A program made the translations under genes and the position numbers. Below the pieces are notes generated by a model. It was not told where the DNA came from. It worked only from the letters and a program-made list of their open reading frames with translations, and did no database searches. From positions 1 to 47,023 of the forward strand of contig CAZDJK010000095.1 of NCBI GenBank assembly GCA_964505725.1: 47,023 nucleotides of DNA, given 5' to 3'. This DNA is from CAVRJC01 sp964505725. Its GTDB lineage: Bacteria > Actinomycetota > Acidimicrobiia > IMCC26256 > DASPTH01. Below are positions 10,860-18,630 of the stretch, piece after piece. Position 1 is the stretch's first letter, and each line of letters opens with the position of its first letter.

Positions 10860-11839
10860 CGGTGCGGTCTCGGAGCCGACCGGAGCCACCGCTCGACCTG
10901 TCCGTCGCGCTCGGGGAGCTGCGCCTCCCGAACCCGGTGGTGACGGCATCGGGCACCTACGGCCACGGGGTCGAGGTCGCGGGGCTCGGCGATCCGGCGC
11001 GGCTCGGCGCGATCACCACGAAGTCGCTGGCGGTGGGCGCGTGGCCGGGCAAGCCGGCGCCCCGGCTCCACCTCACCGCGGCCGGCATGCTGAACGCGGT
11101 CGGCCTCCAGGGGCCCGGCGTCGACGCCTGGCTGGCCGACGACCTCCCCGCGCTGCGCGCGCGCGGCGCGCGCGTGATCGCGTCGGTGTGGGGCACCACG
11201 GTCGACGACTTCGCGCGCGCGACCGAGCTGCTCGCGCGCGCGCGCGACGAGCTGGTCGCGGTCGAGGTGAACGTCAGCTGCCCGAACCACCATCGACGCG
11301 AGGAGATGTTCGCCCACGACCCCGACACCACCGCCGCGGCGGTCGCGGCGGTGGCGGGCGTTGGGCTCGGGCTGCCGATCCTCGCGAAGCTGTCACCCAA
11401 CGTGACCGACCTGATCCTGATCGCGAGCGCCGCGGTGTCGGCGGGAGCAACATCACTCACACTGGTCAACACGCTCCTCGGGCTGGTGGTCGACGCCGAG
11501 ACCCGCCGCCCCGCATTGGGCGGTGGCGGAGGCGGGCTCTCCGGTCCTGCGATCAAGCCGGTCGCGCTGCGCGCGGTGTACGACGTGACCCGCGCGCTCC
11601 CCGATGTGCCGGTCATCGGCACGGGCGGGATCATGACCGGTGTCGACGCGGTCGAGTTCCTCCTCGCGGGTGCGACCGCGATCGGTGTCGGCACCGCGAG
11701 CTTCCTCGACCCGCGCGCGCCGTACCGCGTGCTCGACGAGCTCGTCGAATGGTGCGCGACCCACGACGTGGCGCGCGTGCGCGACCTCGTCGGCGCGATG
11801 CGCGAGCCCGACCCGACCTTCGCGAGAAAGGGAGCCTGA
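10853..11839 (+). CDS. pyrD: Dihydroorotate dehydrogenase, class 1 type
   Basis: PyrD oxidises dihydroorotate to orotate with FMN. The sequence looks like class 1B: it starts LSVALGELRLPNPVVTASGTYGHG, has the catalytic-Cys loop VEVNVSCPNHH, then LPILAKLSPNVTD, and ends GTGGIMTGVDAVEFLLAGATAIGVGTA. There is no N-terminal membrane helix as in class 2 enzymes. Class 1B enzymes normally need the FAD/iron-sulfur partner PyrK, usually encoded just upstream, and no pyrK is present here. The start is GTG at 10853 with CGGAG shortly before it. The length is 328 residues. Confidence 0.93.
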   Translation: MLTVRSRSRPEPPLDLSVALGELRLPNPVVTASGTYGHGVEVAGLGDPARLGAITTKSLAVGAWPGKPAPRLHLTAAGMLNAVGLQGPGVDAWLADDLPALRARGARVIASVWGTTVDDFARATELLARARDELVAVEVNVSCPNHHRREEMFAHDPDTTAAAVAAVAGVGLGLPILAKLSPNVTDLILIASAAVSAGATSLTLVNTLLGLVVDAETRRPALGGGGGGLSGPAIKPVALRAVYDVTRALPDVPVIGTGGIMTGVDAVEFLLAGATAIGVGTASFLDPRAPYRVLDELVEWCATHDVARVRDLVGAMREPDPTFARKGA

Positions 11840-12532
11840 ATGCCCGAGCCCCGAGACCACCTGGTGCTTTCGCTCGACGTCGACGACCTCGAGGCGGCCC
11901 TGGCCCTGGCCACGCCGCTCGAGCCGTGGTTCGCGACGGTCAAGGTGGGCTACGAGCTGTATGCCGCCGCCGGCCCCGAGGCGTTCGAGGCCTTACGGGA
12001 CAAGGGCTTCTGGGTGTTCGCCGACCTCAAGCTGCACGACATCCCGACCACCGTCGGGCGGGCGGCGCGGGTGCTCGGGCGCCACGGCGTCGACTTCTGC
12101 AACTTCCACGCCGCCGGAGGCGAGGCCATGTTGCGGGCGGGGATCGAGGGGCTGCGCGAGGGTGCGAGCTCGGCCGGGTACGACCTGCCCGTCGCGCTCG
12201 CGGTCACCGTGCTCACGAGCGACCCGGACACTTCCGCGTTGGACGCGCGCATGCAGCTCGCACGCGACGCCGGCTTCGAGGGCGTCGTGTGCGCGGGTAC
12301 CGACGTCCCGCGCGCGAACAGCTACGGGCTGCGCACCATGGTGGCCGGCATCCGCCTCGAGGGTGGCGACGTGAACGACCAGGCGCGCGTGGACACGCCG
12401 TCGGCCGCGATCGCGCGCGGTGCCGACTGGCTCGTGATCGGGCGCACGGTCACCGCGGCCGAAGAGCCGGAAATCGCGGCCGTAGAGGTTACGCGCGAGG
12501 TTGCCGGCGCGCTCGAGAGCGCGCGGGACTGA
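11840..12532 (+). CDS. pyrF: Orotidine 5'-phosphate decarboxylase
   Basis: PyrF performs the last step, OMP to UMP. The family signature DLKLHDIPTTV is at residues 62-72 with catalytic Lys64. The N-terminal strand LVLSLDVDD supplies the first catalytic Asp, and the C-terminal VDTPSAAIARGADWLVIGRTVT is the phosphate-binding region. It is the short, bacterial class I form (230 residues), unlike the class III enzyme of mycobacteria. It starts one base after the pyrD stop (TGAATG) and ends the UMP operon. Confidence 0.96.
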   Translation: MPEPRDHLVLSLDVDDLEAALALATPLEPWFATVKVGYELYAAAGPEAFEALRDKGFWVFADLKLHDIPTTVGRAARVLGRHGVDFCNFHAAGGEAMLRAGIEGLREGASSAGYDLPVALAVTVLTSDPDTSALDARMQLARDAGFEGVVCAGTDVPRANSYGLRTMVAGIRLEGGDVNDQARVDTPSAAIARGADWLVIGRTVTAAEEPEIAAVEVTREVAGALESARD

Positions 12533-12547
12533 CCGGTTCTCGCCCGG

Positions 12548-12575
12548 TTGCGCGGGATCGACGTCTGCGTATACT
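12548..12575 (+). promoter_or_regulatory. Promoter of mihF-gmk
   Basis: A -35-like TTGCGC (12548-12553), a 16-base spacer and a strong -10 TATACT (12570-12575) lie just after the pyrF stop. Transcription from about 12582 would give a 25-base leader containing GGAGG (12594-12598), eight bases before the mihF ATG. This is one of the few clear -10 boxes in the window. Confidence 0.65.
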
Positions 12576-12606
12576 GAGCGCCGCTGTCGACCCGGAGGTC
12601 TGTCGC

Positions 12607-12936
12607 ATGCCGCTTCCCCCTGCGCTCACCGCCGAACAGCGTCAAGCTGCACTCGAGAAGGCGGCTGCGGCGCGGCGGCAACGAGCCGAGGTGAAGGCGA
12701 AGCTCAAGCAGGGTTCGATGTGCCTGCAGGATCTGTTCGACCAGGGCACGCGCGACGAGGCGCTCGCGAAGCTGAAGGTCGTGAGCGTGCTCGAGTCGCT
12801 CCCGGGTGTCGGGAAGGTGCAGGCGCGTCGCATCATGGAGGAGCTCGACATCAGCGAGAGCCGTCGGCTGCGCGGCCTCGGTCGGAACCAGCGGGAGGGG
12901 TTGCTCGAGCACCCGAAGATCTCGCGGGGAGCTTGA
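12607..12936 (+). CDS. mihF: Actinobacterial integration host factor mIHF
   Basis: A 109-residue nucleoid-associated protein of the mIHF type, which bends DNA and is essential in mycobacteria. The recognisable block is LPPALTAEQRQAALEKAAAARRQRAEVKAKLKQG, followed by the helix-two-turn-helix core VVSVLESLPGVGKVQARRIMEELDI and the C-terminal RRLRGLGRNQREGLLEH. GGAGG precedes the ATG by eight bases and a clear promoter lies upstream. The mihF-gmk-rpoZ order is typical of Actinobacteria and helps place the organism. Confidence 0.95.
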   Translation: MPLPPALTAEQRQAALEKAAAARRQRAEVKAKLKQGSMCLQDLFDQGTRDEALAKLKVVSVLESLPGVGKVQARRIMEELDISESRRLRGLGRNQREGLLEHPKISRGA

Positions 12937-12937
12937 C

Positions 12938-13501
12938 CTGGGCGTCCTCCTCGTGATCGCCGGCCCGTCGGGGGTCGGCAAGGGCACGATCGTCAAGCAG
13001 CTGCTCCACCGTGAGCCCACCCTCTGGCTCTCGGTGTCCGCGAACACGCGGCCGCCCCGCCCCGGCGAGCGCGAGGGCGCGGACTACCGGTTCATGAGCC
13101 GCGACGAGTTCGCGTCCCTGCGGGACGCCGGGGGCTTCCTCGAGTGGTTCGAGGTCTACGGCGAGCTGAAGGGCACGCCGCGCGCCCCCGTGGAGGAGCA
13201 CCTCGCAGCCGGCGACGACGTGCTGCTCGAGGTCGACGTCCAGGGCGCTCTCGCCGTCCGCGAGCGCTATCCCGAGGCGCTGCTGGTCTTCGTGCAGCCG
13301 CCGTCGGCCGAGGAGCTCCGCCGCCGGCTCCTGTCACGGCCCCGCGCCCGCGAGGAGGACGTCGAGGCCCGGCTGGCGGCGGCGGCCGCCGAGGAGGCCC
13401 AGGCCGGCCGTTTCGACGAGGTGGTGGTCAACCGCGACGTGGATAGGGCCGTCGACCAGGTGGCTGGTATCCTCGCCCGATGGCGCAACGCTCGTCGCTG
13501 A
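12938..13501 (+). CDS. gmk: Guanylate kinase (apparent CTG start)
   Basis: Gmk phosphorylates GMP to GDP. The P-loop GPSGVGKGT lies right at the N-terminus. GMP-binding residues follow in SANTRPPRPGEREGADYRFMSRDEF, and LLEVDVQGAL and the Arg-rich lid RRRLLSRPRAREEDVEARL come later. No ATG, GTG or TTG lies in frame at a sensible place. The GTG at 12953 would start inside the first beta strand, and nothing usable exists upstream in frame. CTG at 12938, one base after the mihF stop and seven bases after GGGGA (12926-12930), gives a normal N-terminus and 187 residues. The frame is certain; the exact start is not. Confidence 0.9.
   Translation: MGVLLVIAGPSGVGKGTIVKQLLHREPTLWLSVSANTRPPRPGEREGADYRFMSRDEFASLRDAGGFLEWFEVYGELKGTPRAPVEEHLAAGDDVLLEVDVQGALAVRERYPEALLVFVQPPSAEELRRRLLSRPRAREEDVEARLAAAAAEEAQAGRFDEVVVNRDVDRAVDQVAGILARWRNARR
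13468..13473 (+). promoter_or_regulatory. Candidate leaderless -10 box for rpoZ (TATCCT)
   Basis: TATCCT is followed by exactly six bases and then the rpoZ ATG at 13480. In Actinobacteria a TANNNT box at this distance usually marks a leaderless mRNA starting at the start codon. It lies inside the end of gmk, which would let rpoZ be transcribed separately. No -35 hexamer is evident. Confidence 0.4.
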
Positions 13502-13821
13502 TGGATCCGCGCATGGAGCAGCTGCTCGACCGCGTCGACTCCAAGTTCACGCTGGTCACGCTCGCCGCGATGCGCGCGCGGGAGATCAACGACTACTACA
13601 ACCAGCTCGGAGAGGGCTTGGGCAAGATCGTCCCGCCGCAGGTCACCTCGGTGTCGCGGAAGCCGCTTTCGATCGCGCTCGAGGAGATCGAGGCCGACAA
13701 GATCGAGGCGGTCCCGCTTCCCGAGGAGCCCGAGGTCGCCGCCGAGGACGCCGATCCGGAAGCTGCCGCGCTCGCCCTCCTGAGCTCGCCCGAGGCTCCG
13801 CCGGAGCCCGACGAGGCCTGA
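13480..13821 (+). CDS. rpoZ: RNA polymerase omega subunit
   Basis: Omega helps assemble the beta' subunit into RNA polymerase. The conserved core is MDPRMEQLLDRVDSKFTLVTLAAMRAREINDYYNQLG, followed by the actinobacterial PPQVTSVSRKPLSIALEEIEADKI. The last ~35 residues are acidic and Pro/Ala-rich and probably disordered, giving 113 residues. The ATG at 13480 lies within the gmk 3' end (22-base overlap); an ATG at 13501 is an alternative start seven codons later. The TATCCT box six bases upstream of 13480 favours the first. Confidence 0.94.
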   Translation: MAQRSSLMDPRMEQLLDRVDSKFTLVTLAAMRAREINDYYNQLGEGLGKIVPPQVTSVSRKPLSIALEEIEADKIEAVPLPEEPEVAAEDADPEAAALALLSSPEAPPEPDEA

Positions 13822-13846
13822 GCCCGGACCCGGCCGGGGGCGCCCC

Positions 13847-15100
13847 GTGGGACCCAGCCCCATCCCCGACGCCGAACCGGTGGACACCCCGCTCGTCGCG
13901 CTGCGCGGCCGCACGGTCGTGCTCGGCGTCAGTGGTGGCATCGCCGCGTACAAGGCGGTCGAGATCTGCCGGCGCCTGGTCGACGCGGGCGCCCACGTCG
14001 CGCCGGTGCTCACCAACGACGCGCTCCGCTTCGTCGGTGCGTTGACGTTCTCCGCGCTCGCGTCGGAGCCGGCCCGAACCGGCCTCTTCGACGGTCCAGA
14101 CCCGATCCCGCACACCCGCCTCGGCCAGTCCGCCGACCTCGTGGTCGTCGCGCCCGCCACTGCGAAGACGCTCGGCAAGTACGCGGCGGGCATCTCCGAC
14201 GACCTCCTGACGGCCACGCTCCTCGCGACGCGCGCGCCGGTGCTCGTCGCTCCCGCGATGCACACCGAGATGTGGGAGCACCCCGCGGTGCAGGAGAACC
14301 TCGCCACGCTGCGCCGTCGCGGCGTGCACGTCGTCGACCCGGAGCGCGGCCGGCTCGCCGGCGGCGACGTCGGCGAAGGACGGCTCGCCGACCCCGCGGT
14401 GGTGGTGGCGGCCGCCGCCCGGGTGCTCGCGACCGGCCACGACCTCGCGGGACTCCGCGTGCTCGTGACCGCCGGCGGCACGCGCGAGCCGATCGACGCG
14501 GTCCGCATCATCACCAACCGCTCGTCGGGCAAGCAGGGTTACGCGGTCGCCGAGCGCGCGGCGCGCCGGGGAGCCGCGGTCACCCTGGTCACCACCATCG
14601 GACGCCCGCCCCCTCCGGGCACGCAGGTCGTCGAGGTGCAGACCGCGGCTGAGATGCAGGAGGCGGTCACGAGCCGCGCCGCCGACCAGGACGTGATCGT
14701 GATGGCGGCGGCGGTCGCCGACTTCCGCCCCAAGGAGCCGCCCAAGCGCAAGCTGAAGAAGCACGAGGGGATCCCCGAGATCGTGCTGGAGCCCACGCAC
14801 GACTTCCTCGTCGACCTCGGCCGGTCCAAGCCGCCGGGCCAGATCCTCGTCGGCTTCGCCGCCGAGACCGACGACCTGGTCGACAACGCCGCCGAGAAGC
14901 TGCACACCAAGCGTCTCGACCTGATCGTCGGCAACGACATCTCCCAACCCGATGCCGGGTTCGAGGTCGACACCAACCGGGCGGTCATACTCGGCACCGA
15001 CGGCGCGGTGGAGCGGTTGCCGCTGCTGGCCAAGACCGCGCTCGCCGACCAGATCCTCGATAGGGTGCTCGCCCTCGTCGAACGGAAGAAGGACGTCTAG
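13847..15100 (+). CDS. coaBC: Bifunctional phosphopantothenoylcysteine decarboxylase / phosphopantothenate-cysteine ligase
   Basis: CoaBC performs two consecutive steps of coenzyme A synthesis. The FMN-dependent CoaC domain (about 20-190) shows SGGIAAYK (29-36), the catalytic His89 in PHTRLGQSADL, and PAMHTEMW (136-143). In E. coli Dfp the last motif is PxMNxxMW with a catalytic Asn, and the loop LACGD holds a Cys; here these are His139 and LAGGD (170-174). I believe such changes occur in other actinobacteria, but they are worth noting. The CoaB domain starts near 200 with LRVLVTAGGTREPID and NRSSGK (224-229), and has KRKLKK near the middle. The GTG start at 13847 gives 417 residues. Its stop overlaps the metK start (TAGTG). 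Confidence 0.95.
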   Translation: MGPSPIPDAEPVDTPLVALRGRTVVLGVSGGIAAYKAVEICRRLVDAGAHVAPVLTNDALRFVGALTFSALASEPARTGLFDGPDPIPHTRLGQSADLVVVAPATAKTLGKYAAGISDDLLTATLLATRAPVLVAPAMHTEMWEHPAVQENLATLRRRGVHVVDPERGRLAGGDVGEGRLADPAVVVAAAARVLATGHDLAGLRVLVTAGGTREPIDAVRIITNRSSGKQGYAVAERAARRGAAVTLVTTIGRPPPPGTQVVEVQTAAEMQEAVTSRAADQDVIVMAAAVADFRPKEPPKRKLKKHEGIPEIVLEPTHDFLVDLGRSKPPGQILVGFAAETDDLVDNAAEKLHTKRLDLIVGNDISQPDAGFEVDTNRAVILGTDGAVERLPLLAKTALADQILDRVLALVERKKDV

Positions 15101-16296
15101 TGCCAGGGAGCTTCACGTTCACCTCGGAGTCGGTGACCGAGGGTCACCCCGACAAGATGTGCGATCAGATCAGCGACGCGGTGCTCGACGCGATCTTCGA
15201 GCAGGATCCGCAGAGCCGGGTGGCGTGCGAGAGCCTGTGCACCACCGGTCTGGTCGTGGTGGCGGGCGAGATCAGCACCCTCGCCAACATCGACTACCAG
15301 CGCGTGGTGCGCGACACCATTCGCGGGATCGGTTACAGCAGCGCCGCCTACGGGTTCGACGGCAACACGTGCGCGGTTGTCACCTCGATCGACGAGCAGT
15401 CACCCGACATCGCGATGGGGGTCGACAAGGCGCGGGAGCTGCGCGACGGGGTCGGCGACCGCTTCGACGAGATCGGCGCCGGCGACCAGGGGATGATGTT
15501 CGGGTACGCGTGCGACGACACGCCCGACCTCATGCCCATGCCGATCTGGTTCGCGCACCGCCTCGCGCAGCGCCTCGCCGAGGTCCGACGCGACGGGACC
15601 ATGGACTACCTGCGGCCCGACGGGAAGACCCAGGTGAGCATCGAGTACGTCGAAGGCGTGCCGAAGCGGCTCGCCACCGTCCTGATCTCGAGCCAGCACG
15701 CGCCGGGCATCGACATCGACGGGAAGATGCGTGACGAGCTGATCGAGCACGTGATCAAGCCGCTCGTCCCGGAGCAGTTCGCCGACGACGACTACGAGGT
15801 GCTCTGCAACCCGACCGGGGCGTTCGAGCTCGGTGGCCCGCATGCCGACTGTGGGCTCACCGGCCGCAAGATCATCGTCGACACCTACGGCGGGATGGCC
15901 CGCCACGGCGGCGGGGCGTTCAGCGGCAAGGACCCCACGAAGGTCGACCGTTCGGCGGCGTACGCGGTGCGCACCGTGGCCAAGAACGTCGTCGCCGCGG
16001 GCATTGCCAAGCGGTGCGAGGTGCAGGTCGCCTACGCGATCGGCGTGGCGCGCCCGGTGTCGATGATGGTGGAGACCTTCGGTACCTCGGAGATCGATCC
16101 GGAGAAGCTCCCGGCGCTGCTCCAGGAGTTCTTCGACCTGCGCCCGGCTGCGATCATCGAGCGGCTCGACCTGCGCCGGCCGATCTTCCAGCGCACCGCC
16201 GCGTACGGGCACTTCGGGCGCAGGGAGCGCGACTTCACCTGGGAGCGCACCGACGCCGCCGCCGATCTCGCGGCCGCGGCGAAGGCGCTCGCCTGA
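15100..16296 (+). CDS. metK: S-adenosylmethionine synthetase
   Basis: MetK makes AdoMet from methionine and ATP. The ATP-binding SESVTEGHPDKMCDQISDAVLDA begins at residue 8, the hexapeptide GAGDQG lies in the middle, and the Gly-rich GGGAFSGKDPTKVDRSAAY forms the phosphate loop. At 398 residues it is full length. It starts with GTG overlapping the coaBC TAG by one base. Its TGA is overlapped by the apparent CTG start of priA. The product is the cofactor for the RsmB and TrmH-type methyltransferases in this window. Confidence 0.98.
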   Translation: MPGSFTFTSESVTEGHPDKMCDQISDAVLDAIFEQDPQSRVACESLCTTGLVVVAGEISTLANIDYQRVVRDTIRGIGYSSAAYGFDGNTCAVVTSIDEQSPDIAMGVDKARELRDGVGDRFDEIGAGDQGMMFGYACDDTPDLMPMPIWFAHRLAQRLAEVRRDGTMDYLRPDGKTQVSIEYVEGVPKRLATVLISSQHAPGIDIDGKMRDELIEHVIKPLVPEQFADDDYEVLCNPTGAFELGGPHADCGLTGRKIIVDTYGGMARHGGGAFSGKDPTKVDRSAAYAVRTVAKNVVAAGIAKRCEVQVAYAIGVARPVSMMVETFGTSEIDPEKLPALLQEFFDLRPAAIIERLDLRRPIFQRTAAYGHFGRRERDFTWERTDAAADLAAAAKALA

Positions 16297-18068
16297 CCAT
16301 CCGCGTCTGCCGCGTCCAACCCGACGTTCCGGCGGTCCACCGCGCGTTCGACTACGCGCTCTCCGAGTCGCTCGCGCCGCACGTCGGCGTGGGGACCCTC
16401 GTGCGGGTGCCGCTCCACGGACGACGGGTCCGCGGGTGGGTGCTCGACCCCGACGTCGCCGAGCCCGAGCCGACCCGCACCCCGATGCGTGACGTGGCCG
16501 CGGTCGTGTCGGCCGGCCCTCCGGGCGACGTGGTCGACCTGTGCCGGTGGGCGGCGTGGCGCTGGGCGGGGCCCCTCGCCACGTTCCTGCGCGCCGCGTC
16601 ACCGCCGAACGTCGTCGACCCCGCGGAGCAGCCGGAGCGCGAGACCGCGGTGTACCCGCCGTCGCCGACCGGGGGCGCGCCGCTGCACCTCGTGTCTCCG
16701 GGTGGCGACGACGAGACGGTGGAGCAGGTCTGGGCGCTCGTCGCGTCCGAGGGCTCGACGATCGTCGTCGATCCACGCGGCGAGCGACTGGCGAAGCTGG
16801 CCGCTCGCCTCGCCGCCGACGGCCGCGTCGTGGCGCGCACGGGCTCGGGCACCGCGCCCGCGCACGCGACTGCGGCGTGGGCGCGGGCGCGGCGCGGCGC
16901 GTGCGTGGTGGTCGGGGGCCGAAGCGCGGTGTGGGCCCCGGTGCCCGACCTCGGGGCGATCGTGGTGCTCGACGACGCCGACGAAGCGCTCGAGGAGGAG
17001 CGCGCGCCCACCTGGAACGCGCGCGACGTGGCGTTGGAACGCGCCCGCCGCGCGAGTGCTGCGATCGAGTTCGTCTCGCCCGCGCCCACCGCCGACGCGC
17101 TCGTCGCGCTCGACGTGTCGACGGCAACCGGACGCGTCCGCTGGCCGCGCGTCGTCGTGGTCGACCTGCGCGACGAGGAGCCCGGCCACGGCCTCCTCAC
17201 CGCCGCACTGGCCGACGCATTGCGCCGCGCGGCGGACGAGGATCGGCGGGCGATCTGCGTCGTGAACCGACGCGGCCGGGCCCGGCTGCTCGCGTGCCGC
17301 ACCTGCGGCGAGCTGGCGCGCTGTGAGCACTGCGGCGCGACCGTCGGCGAGCACGAGCGTGAGCTCGTCTGCGCGCGTTGCGGCACCGCACGTCCCCTCG
17401 TGTGCCTCCACTGCGGCGGTGCGCGTCTCCGCGCCGTGAGGCCCGGCGTGGTGGGGATCGGCGACGAGCTGCGCGCGCTCCTGCCGCGCGTCTCGATCGG
17501 CGTGGTCGACGCGGCCACGAGCGAGGTTCCCGACGCCGGCGTGCTCGTGGGCACGGAGGCGTTGCTCCACCGCGTCGCCGCGACGCCTCCGGTCGGCGTG
17601 GTCGCGTTCCTCGAGCTCGACCAGGAGCTTCTCGCGCCGCGCATCCGGGCGGCGGAGCAGGCACTCTGGCTCCTCGTCCGCGGCGCGCGGGTGATCGGGC
17701 CGGCGCGCGAACGCGCGCAGCTCCTGGTGCAGACGCGAGTTCCCGACCACGTGGTTGTCCGAGCGGTCGTCGGGGGTCGTCCCCTCGACGCCGCGCTCGC
17801 GGACCGCGAGACGCGCCGCGCGCTCGGCTTCCCGCCCTTCGGCGGCCTCGCGGCGGTGAGCGGCGAGGCCGCCGCAGTGAGCGCGGCGTGCGCAGCTCTG
17901 CGCGACGTGCCGACCATCACGGTGTTGGGACCGGTCGCCCACGACACGCGCGCGCTGGTGCGCGCCCACAGCGTCGCGAACCTGTGCGACGCCCTCGCGC
18001 GACCAGACGTGGACGGGGCGCGCCGCGAGGGACGACTGCGCGTCGACGTCGATCCGCGTCGGGTGTAG
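16293..18068 (+). CDS. priA: Primosomal protein N' (PriA), helicase motifs absent; apparent CTG start
   Basis: PriA recognises stalled replication forks. The N-terminal 3'-end-binding domain reads IRVCRVQPDVPAVHRAFDYALSESL. The two zinc sites are eight Cys at 335, 338, 344, 347, 360, 363, 371 and 374. No Walker A GxxxxGK(T/S) exists, and the DEAH position is degenerate (LDDADE), so it cannot be an active helicase; this is the usual actinobacterial form. The first in-frame ATG/GTG/TTG would remove the conserved N-terminal domain. CTG at 16293, overlapping the metK stop as CTGA, gives the family N-terminus and 591 residues. Confidence 0.88.
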   Translation: MTIRVCRVQPDVPAVHRAFDYALSESLAPHVGVGTLVRVPLHGRRVRGWVLDPDVAEPEPTRTPMRDVAAVVSAGPPGDVVDLCRWAAWRWAGPLATFLRAASPPNVVDPAEQPERETAVYPPSPTGGAPLHLVSPGGDDETVEQVWALVASEGSTIVVDPRGERLAKLAARLAADGRVVARTGSGTAPAHATAAWARARRGACVVVGGRSAVWAPVPDLGAIVVLDDADEALEEERAPTWNARDVALERARRASAAIEFVSPAPTADALVALDVSTATGRVRWPRVVVVDLRDEEPGHGLLTAALADALRRAADEDRRAICVVNRRGRARLLACRTCGELARCEHCGATVGEHERELVCARCGTARPLVCLHCGGARLRAVRPGVVGIGDELRALLPRVSIGVVDAATSEVPDAGVLVGTEALLHRVAATPPVGVVAFLELDQELLAPRIRAAEQALWLLVRGARVIGPARERAQLLVQTRVPDHVVVRAVVGGRPLDAALADRETRRALGFPPFGGLAAVSGEAAAVSAACAALRDVPTITVLGPVAHDTRALVRAHSVANLCDALARPDVDGARREGRLRVDVDPRRV

Positions 18069-18073
18069 TCGGC

Positions 18074-18079
18074 TAGCCT
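18074..18079 (+). promoter_or_regulatory. Candidate leaderless -10 box for def (TAGCCT)
   Basis: TAGCCT fits TANNNT and ends seven bases before the def GTG at 18087, in the only gap (18 bases) between priA and def. There is no Shine-Dalgarno in that gap, which fits leaderless translation. No -35 hexamer is evident. Confidence 0.4.
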
Positions 18080-18086
18080 CGACGCC

Positions 18087-18605
18087 GTGATCGCGTACCC
18101 GCTGCGCCTGTTCGGCGACCCGGTGCTCAAGCAGCGCGCGCGTGAGGTGGAGGAGGTCACCGGCGACCTCGTGCCGCTGGTGAACGGCATGTACGAGACC
18201 ATGGCGCAGCAGGAGGGTGTCGGGCTCGCGGCGCCGCAGGTCGGCGTGCGCAAGCGCCTGTTCACGTACGACCTGCACGAGGGCGACGGACCGCATGTGG
18301 TCCTGAATCCCGAGATCGTGGAGGCCGTAGGGGAGCAGGTCGAGTCCGAGGGGTGCCTGTCGGTGCCCGGGTTCCGCTTCGAGGTCGTGCGTGCCGAACG
18401 GGTGACCATGCGCGGCATCGACCTCGACGGGAACGAGGTGATCCTCGAGGGTGACGACCTGCTCGCACGCATGGTGCAGCACGAGATCGACCATCTCGAC
18501 GGCCTTCTCGTGCTCGACCGGGTCGACCCCGACACGCGGCGCGAGGCGCTGCGCGCGATGCGCGCCCAGCAGGTGCCCGTGCCCGGCGGGGGGCCCGGTC
18601 TCTGA
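18087..18605 (+). CDS. def: Peptide deformylase
   Basis: Def removes the formyl group from the initiator Met of nascent chains. All three family motifs are present: GVGLAAPQ (44-51), EGCLSVPG with the metal ligand Cys90, and QHEIDHLDG (131-139) with His132, Glu133 and His136. The length of 172 residues is normal. The GTG start has no Shine-Dalgarno but has a TANNNT box seven bases upstream. The next gene is fmt, which adds the group that Def removes, a widely conserved pair. Confidence 0.97.
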   Translation: MIAYPLRLFGDPVLKQRAREVEEVTGDLVPLVNGMYETMAQQEGVGLAAPQVGVRKRLFTYDLHEGDGPHVVLNPEIVEAVGEQVESEGCLSVPGFRFEVVRAERVTMRGIDLDGNEVILEGDDLLARMVQHEIDHLDGLLVLDRVDPDTRREALRAMRAQQVPVPGGGPGL

Positions 18606-18630
18606 GGCGCCACGAGCCGGGGCGCACCGG

